Shown here piece after piece: positions 17,296-25,537 of a stretch of 56,671 nucleotides of DNA. Under the pieces are notes generated by a model. The model was not told where the DNA came from, made no database searches, and saw nothing but the letters and a program-made list of their open reading frames with translations. Origin of the DNA: JBKQHQ01 sp052148715 (lineage in GTDB: Bacteria; Pseudomonadota; Alphaproteobacteria; Rhizobiales; Xanthobacteraceae); NCBI GenBank assembly GCA_052148715.1, contig JBKQHQ010000101.1, forward strand, positions 1 through 56,671. Reading direction: 5' to 3'. Positions within the stretch are counted from its first letter, which is position 1. Each line of letters starts with the position of its first letter. The position numbers and the translations under genes were made by a program.

Positions 17296-17317
17296 CTCCG
17301 TACACTAATGTACGGAG
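17296..17317. promoter_or_regulatory. TetR-type operator, perfect palindrome
   Basis: CTCCGTACA-CTAA-TGTACGGAG: perfect 9-bp arms around a 4-base spacer, between the divergent TetR and membrane-protein genes. The right arm contains part of the GGAGG Shine-Dalgarno sequence of the plus-strand gene, so binding would sit on its transcription start or leader. Confidence 0.75.
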
Positions 17318-17325
17318 GCATCGCC

Positions 17326-17350
17326 GATGCGTGACTTAGATGCGTGACTT
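17326..17350 (+). repeat. Tandem duplication across a start codon
   Basis: GATGCGTGACTT occurs twice, at 17326-17337 and 17339-17350, with a 13-base period. Each copy contains ATG CGT GAC. The first, 8 bases after GGAGG, opens a six-codon frame ending at 17347; the second is the start of the gene at 17340. Confidence 0.9.
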
Positions 17351-17690
17351 GGCCCTGCAGGTTTCCGGGGTGTTCGCGATCATGGCCGCGGTCGCGCATG
17401 GCATTCTTGGCGAAACGCGTGTGTTCGCCCGCGCGCATATTGAGCCTGCATGGGCGAGGCGTCTCATTCGTGCGGTATGGCAATGCAGCTCGGTCGCCTG
17501 GCTTGCCTGCGGCGTCCTGCTTCTCGCCGCTCCGCTCATGTCCTCGGAAGCCGCGCGGCGTTGGATTATCTTCGCTCTTGTTCCGGTCTATGCCGTCGCT
17601 GCCGTCGGCAACGCATGGGCGACGCGTGGCCGCCATTTTGGTTGGATGGTCCTGACTGCGGTCGTCGTCTGCGCGCTCTTCGGCCTTTAG
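17340..17690 (+). CDS. Small four-helix membrane protein
   Basis: A 116-residue integral membrane protein with about four hydrophobic helices (residues 6-24, 42-66, 72-90, 98-116). No catalytic motif is visible; it resembles small uncharacterised inner-membrane proteins often paired with TetR regulators. It is divergent from the TetR gene and shares its operator region. A stop (TAG 17337) lies just before ATG 17340 in the same frame, so no longer form is possible. The ideal Shine-Dalgarno spacing belongs to an upstream copy of the start created by a 13-bp duplication, so translation may be weak or coupled. Possible roles such as transport or membrane maintenance are guesses. Confidence 0.75.
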   Translation: MRDLALQVSGVFAIMAAVAHGILGETRVFARAHIEPAWARRLIRAVWQCSSVAWLACGVLLLAAPLMSSEAARRWIIFALVPVYAVAAVGNAWATRGRHFGWMVLTAVVVCALFGL

Positions 17691-17785
17691 CACATGTTCG
17701 GGCAAAGCCTGCCCCCGGGCTTGATCTTGACTGCTTGCCGGTCAGCCGCCAAGAGCCTGTGCCAATAATCCATTCGGAATGCCGC

Positions 17786-19084
17786 TCAGGTGCCGATTGC
17801 GTCGCGGTTGTGAAAATTAGCCCACACCTGATCGAGGTGGATGAGCGCCGCATCGAGCGGCAGCACCGACAGCCGCCCCTCCTGGCGGAGCAGAATCCCG
17901 AGACGCTCGATCTTGGTCAAAGCGTCCTCGACAACGAAATTGGCCTTGACCCCGAACGTCTCCTTCAGCCAGCTCTCGACACTTTGCTCGAGCGCCGGCT
18001 GCATCACTGGCGCGGTCGCCGTGAACAAGAAGTAATACGCAAGCAGCGCCTCCTTGGTTTCCTGCTCCTCGGCCGTCCCAATGATGTAGTCGAAGATGCC
18101 CATATTGTTGTTGAGGTTGCGGAAATAGACATTATCGGCAAGAAGCTTCTGATGCTGCAGCGATTGGCGCTGGTATTTCAGCCATTGGCGCATGACGAAC
18201 GCGGCGATGGCGGCAAGCCCGCTCAGTGCGGCCAGCGCCATCTTCAGCCGGTCGCCCTCCACCTCGCCGGTCATGCCGAGATAGGCCCCGATCACCAGGA
18301 ACAGCGCGGTCGCGGTCGGAACGATCTGGGAACCGATCGGCACGGCGCCGATGAGCGCCGGCAGCCCAAGGCTGAGCTTGTCGGCGAGGCTCAGCACGAC
18401 CCGCGCGTTGGGGATCAGTGTGCGCAGATCGGCGGTGGAGATGTTGCGGAAATATTTCAGCAACACCGCCCCGGGCCGCAGCTTGCTCCGCCGCAGCCGG
18501 CCCAAGTCCCGGCGCTTGAGCTCAGGCTTCACGGCCACGAAGAGAACGACGTCGTCGTGGACCTCGGCCTCGATCCTGCGCGTGTGCAGGCCGAACCAAT
18601 CCTTGACCTCAAAGGTCTCCATGTGCCGGCCGCGCTCGAAGAAGCGCACCTCGCGGAAATCTTTAATCGAGCTCTCGACCTCGACCCGCAGCACCGGGTG
18701 TTCCCGGTGCGCCCGCTCGATCTCGGCCAGAGATACTTCGATGAAATCGGCCTTCTGCATGACCGAGCCGAAGGTTCCGACGAGGTCCGCGTAGGCGCGC
18801 TCTTGCGTGGCCTGGTCGAAGCGCGCGTGCGGATCCAGGTCCGGGGCGAAATAGTAATAGTCGTCTCGCAGCCGCTCCAGCCGATCAAAATATTCATTGT
18901 GATAGATGGCGCCGAGCAAGCGGCAGAGGCGGCGGAATTTTTCCCGTTCATGGTCGTTCGCCAGCCGACCGTGGGCAACGAGCGTGTTCACGATGTCGGT
19001 CTTGCGCACCGGAATGAAGCGTTCCCGAATCGCGGCAGTGTCGCCAAGAGGCCTTCGCTCTTTGATTGTCGTTCCGGTTGCCAT
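17786..19084 (-). CDS. DUF3754 (TMEM143-like) membrane protein
   Basis: A 432-residue protein of the DUF3754/TMEM143 family, whose function is unknown. The soluble N-terminal half has IRERFIPVRKTDIV near residue 20 and FYER-like FERGRHMETF near 170; two hydrophobic segments (about 262-285 and 290-310) form the membrane part, followed by the conserved YFRNLNNNMGIFDYIIGTAEEQETKEALLAYY region split over residues near 330-360. Start at ATG 19084 is supported by GGAGAGG; ATG 19135 is open but weaker. It is a single gene, convergent with the small membrane protein upstream in coordinates. Confidence 0.8.
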   Translation of the reverse strand: MATGTTIKERRPLGDTAAIRERFIPVRKTDIVNTLVAHGRLANDHEREKFRRLCRLLGAIYHNEYFDRLERLRDDYYYFAPDLDPHARFDQATQERAYADLVGTFGSVMQKADFIEVSLAEIERAHREHPVLRVEVESSIKDFREVRFFERGRHMETFEVKDWFGLHTRRIEAEVHDDVVLFVAVKPELKRRDLGRLRRSKLRPGAVLLKYFRNISTADLRTLIPNARVVLSLADKLSLGLPALIGAVPIGSQIVPTATALFLVIGAYLGMTGEVEGDRLKMALAALSGLAAIAAFVMRQWLKYQRQSLQHQKLLADNVYFRNLNNNMGIFDYIIGTAEEQETKEALLAYYFLFTATAPVMQPALEQSVESWLKETFGVKANFVVEDALTKIERLGILLRQEGRLSVLPLDAALIHLDQVWANFHNRDAIGT

Positions 19085-19312
19085 GCTCGGCCCCTCTCCT
19101 GCCCCAGCCGGCAGAATACCAATCGGGCCCGCCATGCGGGCGAAAAACTTCGCCCCCGCGACGCAAGCGCTGGATCGTCGAATTGCCGCTAGACGCCGGA
19201 AGCCGTTTGCGCCGATGACGCGGCTTGCCGTGCGCGGGCGCCCTCACCTGGTTGCGGAAATAAGGCGTTCGCCGAGGTCCGACGCGCCAATCAGGGCAGC
19301 TCGGCAACGTCG

Positions 19313-20020
19313 TCAGATCATGAGATCCTGAAACGGATTAGCCGTGAATTCGGTGGCCGTGTATCCCGTCTTTTCCAGCGCGATGCGGGCAAGGTCGGCC
19401 GAGCTTTCGGCTCCAAGCTTGCGCATGATCCGGTAGCGGCAGTTGGCGACGACCAGCTTGTTGATGTCGAGATTCTTGGCGACTGCGGCATTACTGGCGC
19501 CGGCAACGAACTGCGCCAGCATTCGGGCCTCGCGATGCGTGAGCCGTACGTCGCCAACAGATCCAGCCGATTGCGGCGCGCGATCGATGCCCCTCTCGGC
19601 GCGCCGCGTCCAAATATCGACCGCATCGCGCACCAGGAGCACGGCGGTGTACGGATCGAAGGGCTTCTCGATGAAATCGCGCGCGCCGTTGCTCAGCCCC
19701 TCGATGACCACCGGAGCGTCGGCGCGAGCGGAGACGAGGAAAATCGGCGCCGCGTATGCTGTCTCGTTGAGCTCCCGAAGAAGCTCGAGCCCGGAAGGCC
19801 CGGGCATCACGACGTCCAGAAAGACGCAAATCGGAGTACGCCTCGCGGCCTCTTTGAGGAACGACTGACCCTCGGAGAATCCGGTTACGCGATAACCCTC
19901 AAGCTCAAGAACAGCCGCGAGTATCTCGCGCCAATCCTCATTGTCGTCGACGACAAAGATTTCGCTGACGGGCCTGAGCGCGTTAGAAGCTGCGCCCGCG
20001 CCGCTGAATGATTGCGCCAC
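19313..20020 (-). CDS. Response regulator, FixJ/NarL-like (REC plus LuxR-type HTH)
   Basis: A 235-residue regulator starting at GTG 20020 with a strong GGAGG site. The receiver (residues 19-135) keeps the acidic pair D25/D26, phospho-acceptor D69 (CVFLDVVMPGPSG) and the Lys of EKPFDPY. The C-terminal domain (about 155-225) is a LuxR/FixJ-type helix-turn-helix (LTHREARML…NKLVVANCRYRIMRKLGA, split). It probably activates or represses promoters when phosphorylated, perhaps by a nearby kinase; no dedicated kinase is directly adjacent. It marks the left edge of the signalling-rich region. Confidence 0.9.
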   Translation of the reverse strand: MAQSFSGAGAASNALRPVSEIFVVDDNEDWREILAAVLELEGYRVTGFSEGQSFLKEAARRTPICVFLDVVMPGPSGLELLRELNETAYAAPIFLVSARADAPVVIEGLSNGARDFIEKPFDPYTAVLLVRDAVDIWTRRAERGIDRAPQSAGSVGDVRLTHREARMLAQFVAGASNAAVAKNLDINKLVVANCRYRIMRKLGAESSADLARIALEKTGYTATEFTANPFQDLMI

Positions 20021-20409
20021 GCCTTCCTCCGATCGATATTCATGATTGCGATGACCGCGGCACCCGACCCCTATCGATCAGGTGATCGAAGGCAAGTATA
20101 GGTCGCGCGCGATTGGAGAATTGTTAAATCCACTGGTCAAATTGCAACGGTGCATCAGTACTGATACCTAGGCGGCCTGCAATTCTGCAGCCGACATGGT
20201 GGTCGTGCCCTCTCGGGAGCCGGGCGAGGGCTTTGTTGATCTGAGACCAGCCGCGCTGTCGCTGACCCAGACCCCGGCGGCGACGATCGACCCCGACCGA
20301 TGCCAGCTTCAACCGTCAGGCGCGGCAGCAAGCCTTTCTGCGGTTAATTTAAAGGTTACGTCTTGCTCAAACAGCGCCGGCCCACCGGCTGGTTGACCAG
20401 TTTGAATAC
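20021..20409. other. Intergenic region between two signalling genes
   Basis: This is the upstream region of the response regulator at 20020 and the downstream flank of the kinase at 20410. Short open frames on both strands show no domain. No terminator or operator was recognised. Confidence 0.4.
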
Positions 20410-21504
20410 TTACGCATTTTTTCCGCCGGCCATCGGTATCATAAAGAAAAATGTGCTGCTACGCCCTTCCTCGGATTCACACCAGATCCGTCCCTGGTGG
20501 CGCTCGACGATGCGTTTGCAGGTCGCGAGGCCAAGCCCCGTCCCGCCATAGCCGGCCTGGCGATGCAATCGGGTGAAGGGCTGGAAGACGCTCTCCAACT
20601 GCGCTTGCGGAATGCCGATGCCGTTATCCTTGACCGAGAACAGCCATCCGTTGTCGCCGGAGCCCACCGCACTGATGTGAATCATGGGGGCGGCTTTGCA
20701 GAACTTGATGCTGTTGCCGATCAGATTTTGCAGGAGTTGCGTCAGCAGCACGGAATGGCCGGTGACTTCCGGCAGCCGATCATAGCTGACCCTCGCATGG
20801 CGCGCGGCGATCTTAGCTTCGAGATTGGCAAGGGCGTCGGTCAGCGCATGCCGCATGGATACCGTCCCGAACTCGACGCAGCCGTCCACGCTGACATATT
20901 CGCTCAGCGTCATGATGAGCGCGCTCATGCGTCGAGCGTTCCTAGCTATGGAGGCGGCAAACGGTCCGACGCTGTCGAGATCGCAGGGGGTCCGCGCCAC
21001 CTCGTGCGCGAGCAAGGTGGCCGACCCCCGCAGCGCCGTCAGCGGCGCCTCCAAGTCGTGCGCCAGCACCCGCGCAAAATTCTCCAGGTCCATGTGCTGG
21101 GCATCGATCTTGCGCAGCATCGCCACACGCTCCGTGACATTGGTGATGATGCGGCTGATCGATTGCGGGTTGACATTGCTCTTGGCGACGTAATCCTGGG
21201 CGCCGGCCTTCAACGCGGCTACGGCCACGTCCTCGTTGCCCAGGCCGGTAACAATGACCACTGGCGGATACCGGTCGAGCGTCTTCAATGCCTCCAGCAC
21301 CTCGACGCCGTTCATGCCCGGCAGGAAATAGTCGAGCAAAACGCAGTCGGCCGGGGTTGACCGGTAGCGCATAACGAGATCCGCGCCTGTCCCTGCCTCG
21401 TCGACGACGACGCCGATGCCGGCCCGCTCCAGGCAGTCCTTCAGCAGTTGCCGGTCGCCTTCGTTGTCGTCGCCGATGAGCACGCGCAAGGCGTCCCTGG
21501 GCAT
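20410..21504 (-). CDS. Receiver-histidine kinase fusion, paralogue 1
   Basis: A 364-residue soluble protein: an N-terminal receiver (residues 5-125; phospho-acceptor D58 in CVLLDYFLPG, Lys in YVAKSN), a linker helix, a HisKA dimerisation domain (H149 in VLAHDLEAPL) and a HATPase with LLQNLIGNSIKF, DNGIGIP and GGTGLGLATC. There is no other sensor domain, so input probably arrives by phosphorylation of the receiver, and output by phosphotransfer to a separate regulator or Hpt. The bacteriophytochrome-type kinase core resembles that at 44531. Start at ATG 21504 follows the paralogues; ATG 21540 is possible. The gene is over 85% similar in DNA to paralogue 2 at 23652 by eye. Confidence 0.9.
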   Translation of the reverse strand: MPRDALRVLIGDDNEGDRQLLKDCLERAGIGVVVDEAGTGADLVMRYRSTPADCVLLDYFLPGMNGVEVLEALKTLDRYPPVVIVTGLGNEDVAVAALKAGAQDYVAKSNVNPQSISRIITNVTERVAMLRKIDAQHMDLENFARVLAHDLEAPLTALRGSATLLAHEVARTPCDLDSVGPFAASIARNARRMSALIMTLSEYVSVDGCVEFGTVSMRHALTDALANLEAKIAARHARVSYDRLPEVTGHSVLLTQLLQNLIGNSIKFCKAAPMIHISAVGSGDNGWLFSVKDNGIGIPQAQLESVFQPFTRLHRQAGYGGTGLGLATCKRIVERHQGRIWCESEEGRSSTFFFMIPMAGGKNA

Positions 21505-21859
21505 TGGTCTTTCGCACGTCGTCAGCGTCTGGTGCTTCATACGACTGGCCGTCGTGACGGCGCGACCAGAAGGAACGTGAGCGCGATGCTATGTCGGATC
21601 ACCGCCCCCCCCCTGCACCGGCAATACTTAGCTGGATCATCGTGTCGCTGAACGTTCACTCGTTGCAAAGGCTTTAAACACGTTCAGTTCATAACCGCGC
21701 CGTAGAAACTTGGGTATTGTGATTTTTGACAGGAGGGATAATGCATAATCAGCTCTCGGTCGCCGGCAACGGGCCGCTTGAAACTCTTGACATAGGTCAG
21801 AGCCGGGCACGAATCGAGCGGTACAATATTCTTGGGCAGAGCCGACCCAGGGAGCGCTC
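21505..21859. other. Intergenic region
   Basis: Upstream of the kinase at 21504 (minus) and the small zinc-ribbon gene at 21860 (plus). It holds a weak inverted repeat CTGAACG…CGTTCAG (about 21650-21690) with a long loop. No gene is recognised. Confidence 0.35.
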
Positions 21860-22033
21860 ATGTTGGTGTGCGTGGCGACGCGCGGTGAGATCAGTACCGG
21901 CGCAACATATACGACCGACGATTTGGCGCGGACACGACGCGCAAAATTACACGTCTATTGCCCTTGCTGCGGCAAAGCGCACACGTTTAACGTTTCCGAT
22001 GCCCGCCTAGCGACCAATCCAACACTAGGGTAG
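21860..22033 (+). CDS. Very short zinc-ribbon protein
   Basis: A 57-residue frame from ATG 21860 with GGGAG upstream. Its centre, VYCPCCGKAHTFNVSDARL, is the core of short proteins found widely in Bradyrhizobium relatives. CPCC supplies one metal-binding knuckle; the N-terminal Cys (C4) could supply another ligand, so the ribbon may be incomplete or dimeric. Function unknown. It lies alone between the kinase paralogue and the MEDS regulator and converges with the latter. Confidence 0.6.
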   Translation: MLVCVATRGEISTGATYTTDDLARTRRAKLHVYCPCCGKAHTFNVSDARLATNPTLG

Positions 22034-22049
22034 TCCGTAGAGTTCCCGT

Positions 22050-22853
22050 TCACACATCGACAACGCCTTCTCGAAACGCGATCGCAACGGCGTGCGTGCG
22101 ATTCGCGGCGCCGAGCTTGCGGCCGGCCACTCTCACATGTTCGTCGACGGTGCGACCAGCAATCCCCAGAATCTCGCTGATTTCGCGAGTCGATTTTCCG
22201 CGCGCAACCCAACCCAAGACCTCGCGCTCGCGCGGCGTAAGCGAATGTGACCCAATCGGTACCTCGCCGATTTTGACGGTCTCCCACGCGCCCTTTCGCC
22301 TTACAACCGTGAACTGGTGCGTGCGCACCACATCAACGATTTCCTCGGCGCCCATCTTATTGAGCGGAAATGAGCATATCACGATCATCGGATGGTTGGC
22401 GATCAGGTCGTCGAGCTCTTGTTCAAAGTTGGCGAACTGCTTCGCCGCTTTCTTTTCCAATAACCAAGCGTCGAACCCGTTGACGCGCATTCCGGCATAG
22501 CCTCGCGACACGGCTTGACGACTTTTGCCTGCAAAGCGCTTGATCACTCTGTCAAGATCAAGCGTCTCCGGATCAAGAAACCATTCATCGTGCGGGACTA
22601 CCTCGATGCTTCCTTCGGCGAGGTAGCGATCAAGCTGACCAATGGCTTGCCGCAATGCCCCGAGCGCTTCATCCTTCGCCAGCGACGTTGGGGTGATCCA
22701 CAGGCAGAATTCCTTGTCTTCCAACCCAGCCTTCAAATACGGGACCGCAATATCGAGCAAATCTTGTATCGTCTCATAGAACACACAAAAATGCGCTCCC
22801 CACGGCAAATCCTCAAGAGCGCTGATCCCAGTATTTCTCGCCGCGATACGCAT
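22050..22853 (-). CDS. MEDS-domain LuxR-type regulator
   Basis: A 267-residue regulator. Residues 10-180 form a MEDS domain (DcmR-like sensory domain; opening ISALEDLPWGAHFCVFYE), an ATPase-like fold of the KaiC superfamily that senses an unknown signal in methanogens and methylotrophs. The C-terminal 65 residues are a LuxR helix-turn-helix (LTPREREVLGWVARGKSTREI and TVDEHVRVAGRKL, split). MEDS domains are often found beside or fused to histidine kinases, and here two receiver-kinase paralogues flank it, so it may feed into or read from them. ATG 22853 starts at the conserved family beginning. Confidence 0.88.
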   Translation of the reverse strand: MRIAARNTGISALEDLPWGAHFCVFYETIQDLLDIAVPYLKAGLEDKEFCLWITPTSLAKDEALGALRQAIGQLDRYLAEGSIEVVPHDEWFLDPETLDLDRVIKRFAGKSRQAVSRGYAGMRVNGFDAWLLEKKAAKQFANFEQELDDLIANHPMIVICSFPLNKMGAEEIVDVVRTHQFTVVRRKGAWETVKIGEVPIGSHSLTPREREVLGWVARGKSTREISEILGIAGRTVDEHVRVAGRKLGAANRTHAVAIAFREGVVDV

Positions 22854-23258
22854 GGCGATCCGCTCCGAAGACTATCCTTTATCGCTCATAACGTTCGACG
22901 CTGACCAAGGACCGCATCCCGATTCATGTTTCAATGAATCGACCGGACATCATGTCGATTGTGACGATCAGGGTCTAAACGGCGACGCGTCGGTCGATGA
23001 TTGGACGCCGCGCAAAGAACCTTTGCAGGCGCGCTAACATTCCGCATTCGCACTCGATTTCATTTCCCTCCTCCCTACATTCGCTTAAGTTTTATAATCT
23101 GGTCGCAAGGGCTGACCGCGACGGCGTGGTTCACGGGGCGCGGTCAATGGGTGGCATATCTGTTACCAAACACAACCATAGCTATCGTTGGCAGATCAAA
23201 CAAGCGCATCGATTGATAAAAATCAAAGACCTCCGCTGCCGGCGTGTTATTGATAACT
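22854..23258. other. Intergenic region
   Basis: Promoter region of the minus-strand MEDS regulator and leader of the small gene at 23259. Relatively AT-rich around 23080-23240. No gene, RNA or repeat recognised. Confidence 0.35.
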
Positions 23259-23519
23259 ATGCAAACTTGGCATTCCATTGCGACGGTACCGGACGAGCGC
23301 AACATCGAGGTTGCGGTTGTTGACCAGACTGGGACCCATGCGCTCGCGATCCCATGCGTTCGCCGCAACGGACTTTGGATCAGCGCGGAGACCGGATGCA
23401 TTTTCGACATCCATCCGACGCATTGGCGCGAGTGCCAAGCTCCTGCTCAACACGCTCGATTTGGTTCGCCAAGTGGTGCCATTGCGCGGCAATCTCAGAA
23501 AGCGATGCACTCACGGTAA
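23259..23519 (+). CDS. Conserved short protein of the 'WHSIAT…HPTHWRE' type
   Basis: An 86-residue protein whose first 58 residues have the pattern of a family common in Hyphomicrobiales: WHSIATVP near the start, ELAV-like EVAVVD, then GTHALAIPC and IDVHPTHWRE-like FDIHPTHWREC. These proteins are soluble and uncharacterised. Members usually end soon after HWRE; here the frame continues for about 28 polar residues, possibly a read-through extension. ATG 23259 matches the family start; an in-frame GTG at 23244 is also available. No clear ribosome site. Confidence 0.6.
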   Translation: MQTWHSIATVPDERNIEVAVVDQTGTHALAIPCVRRNGLWISAETGCIFDIHPTHWRECQAPAQHARFGSPSGAIARQSQKAMHSR

Positions 23520-23651
23520 GGTCTTGCGCCAATGAGCCTAGCCAGTCGCATCGGACGCATTTCTCGCGATCTTGCGTTGCCTTGACGCTCAAAGCGCCGG
23601 CCCTCCGGTCGACCAAGCTTTTAACATGCGGAACGTCGCGGCGCCGGCGCG

Positions 23652-24737
23652 CTAATCGGCACCGCCCGTCGGTATCGTGAAGAAAAACGTGCTGCCGCGA
23701 CCTTCCTCCGATTCACACCAGATCCGTCCCCGGTGGCGCTCGACGATTCGTTTGCATGTCGCGAGGCCGAGCCCTGTCCCGCCGTAGCCGTCGCGGCGAT
23801 GCAATCGCGTGAACGGCTGGAACGCGCTGTCCAGCTGCCCCTGCGGGATGCCGATGCCGTTGTCCTTGACCGAGAACAACCATCCATGGTCGCCGGAGCG
23901 AACGGCGCCGACGTGAACAACGGGGGCGGCTTTGCAGAACTTGATGCTGTTGCCGATGAGATTCTGCAGGAGCTGGGTCAGCAGCACGGAATTGCCGGTG
24001 ACATACGGCAGCCGATCATAGCTGACCGTCGCCCGGCGCGCGGCGATCTTGGCTTCAAGATTGGCAAGAGCATCGGTGAGCGCGTGCCGCATGGACACCG
24101 TTCCGAACTCGACGAAGCCGTCCACGCTGACATATTCGCTCAGCGTCATGATGAGCGCGCCCATGCGTCGAGCATTTCTCGCGATGGAGGCGGCAAACCG
24201 TCCGACGCTGTCGAGATCGCAGGGGGTCTGCGCCACCTCGTGCGCGAGCAAGGTGGCCGACCCCCGCAGCGCCGTCAGCGGCGCCTCCAAGTCGTGCGCC
24301 AGCACCCGCGCAAAATTCTCCAGGTCCATGTGCTGGGCGTCGATCTTGCGCAGCATGGCCACACGCTCGGTGACATTGGCGATGATGCGGCTGATGGATC
24401 GCGGATTGACGTTGCTCTTGGCAACGTAATCCTGGGCGCCAGCCTTCAACGCCGCCACCGCCACGTCTTCGTTGCCCTGGCCCGTAACCATGACCACAGG
24501 CGGATGTCTTTCGAGCGCCTTCAGCTCCTCAAGCACCGCCGCGCCGGTCTTCCCCGGGAGGAAGTAGTCGAGGAGCACGCAGTCGGCCGGCTCCGACCGA
24601 TAGAGCGTGACGACATCCGCTCCAGACCCGGTCTCCTGCACGATCGCGCTGATGCCGGCCCGCTCCACGCAATCTTTGAGAAGCTCCCGGTCACCTTCGT
24701 TGTCGTCGACGATGAGCACGCGCAGGGGCCTCGGCAT
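23652..24737 (-). CDS. Receiver-histidine kinase fusion, paralogue 2
   Basis: A 361-residue protein with the same layout as paralogue 1: receiver (D57 acceptor in CVLLDYFLPG, K in YVAKSN), HisKA (H148 in VLAHDLEAPL) and complete HATPase (LLQNLIGNSIKF, DNGIGIP, GGTGLGLATC). The ATG at 24737 has GGAGGAGG upstream, a strong site that also fixes the start of the family. A 109-base block encoding the phospho-His region (24230-24338) is identical to 20994-21102 in paralogue 1. The two genes are separated by the MEDS regulator and two small genes, so duplication or later gene conversion is recent. Confidence 0.92.
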   Translation of the reverse strand: MPRPLRVLIVDDNEGDRELLKDCVERAGISAIVQETGSGADVVTLYRSEPADCVLLDYFLPGKTGAAVLEELKALERHPPVVMVTGQGNEDVAVAALKAGAQDYVAKSNVNPRSISRIIANVTERVAMLRKIDAQHMDLENFARVLAHDLEAPLTALRGSATLLAHEVAQTPCDLDSVGRFAASIARNARRMGALIMTLSEYVSVDGFVEFGTVSMRHALTDALANLEAKIAARRATVSYDRLPYVTGNSVLLTQLLQNLIGNSIKFCKAAPVVHVGAVRSGDHGWLFSVKDNGIGIPQGQLDSAFQPFTRLHRRDGYGGTGLGLATCKRIVERHRGRIWCESEEGRGSTFFFTIPTGGAD

Positions 24738-25169
24738 CGTCCTCCTCCGTGGGGCTCCGCCCACCCGGCGTCTCACCGAACTTGCCGGACACAGGAAACG
24801 CGATCGCCACAACCGTAAAATACGTTACCCAATGTCCTACGTATTGTCCGTTGTGGTGATCGGCGATGACAATCCCGTGACAATGTCGCGAACATCACAT
24901 AGTGACACCATCATCGGATGGCCCTCCGGCTCGCTGCCGCGCTACAGCTTGCCAAACGCCTGCGATCAGCGATTGAGATGGCGCCCCAGCTATAATACTG
25001 ACAATTACTTACGTCTTTCTCCCTAGATCGGTGTATTCGAATGGAGATGAGCGTTTTTCTACAGAAGTAAGCAAAGATACTAATCGAGGAATATTATGCC
25101 GGCGAATTTTTTTTAACCGGCGTGTGGGACTATTTCTCCGTGAGGTTGCGTGCGTGGGAGGGCGGCTGA
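24738..25169. other. Divergent intergenic region
   Basis: Between kinase paralogue 2 (minus) and the exopolysaccharide cluster (plus). The right part (about 25000-25110) is clearly AT-rich, as expected for promoters of the cluster. No gene or operator was recognised. Confidence 0.4.
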
Positions 25170-25532
25170 GTGTCGAATATCGGATTCGCCGAGCGTCTGG
25201 CGCGTGTCCGCCAACGCTTCATCACCAGCCTCGAAAGCAAGATCGCGGACAGCTACGAGGCGCTCCCGACGCTCATCGGCGAGGGAGCCCCGGTCAAGGA
25301 CGCCGTCGCCGAGGTCTACCGCCGCATCCATGGGATCAGCGGCATCGGCCCGACCGTCGGCTTCGCCGAGACTGGCCGCGCGGCGCGCAATGCCGAGGTC
25401 GCGCTTCTTACCGCATATCGGGAACGACGCGGGCTCAATGAGAAGGAGCTCGACGCTTTCAGAAAAGCCCTGCACGGGCTGCGCGATGCCGCACAGCGCG
25501 AGTTGCAGGCGACGTTTGTTGGTTGGCGGTGA
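25170..25532 (+). CDS. Single-domain Hpt phosphotransfer protein
   Basis: A 120-residue all-helical protein with GTG start and GGAGG nine bases upstream. VYRRIHGISGIG carries the likely phospho-His H54, in the H-x-I-x-G setting of Hpt proteins; the surrounding helices match the four-helix bundle. It would relay phosphate between a hybrid kinase and a receiver. It is the first gene of the polysaccharide cluster; its stop lies five bases before the ATG of the next gene, so translation is likely coupled. Partners could be the REC-Hpt at 39605 or the receiver at 31028. Confidence 0.75.
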   Translation: MSNIGFAERLARVRQRFITSLESKIADSYEALPTLIGEGAPVKDAVAEVYRRIHGISGIGPTVGFAETGRAARNAEVALLTAYRERRGLNEKELDAFRKALHGLRDAAQRELQATFVGWR

Positions 25533-25537
25533 TCACG

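Noticed and set aside
17450..19192. 580-codon plus-strand frame opposite the DUF3754 gene
   Set aside because: Antisense of a recognisable family member; His/Gln/Glu-rich random sequence.
22997..23323. 108-codon plus-strand frame
   Set aside because: His/Arg-rich with no domain, overlaps a better supported small gene at 23259.
24607..25026. 139-codon plus-strand frame upstream of the glycan cluster
   Set aside because: Half overlaps kinase paralogue 2 in antisense; the rest has no conserved features.
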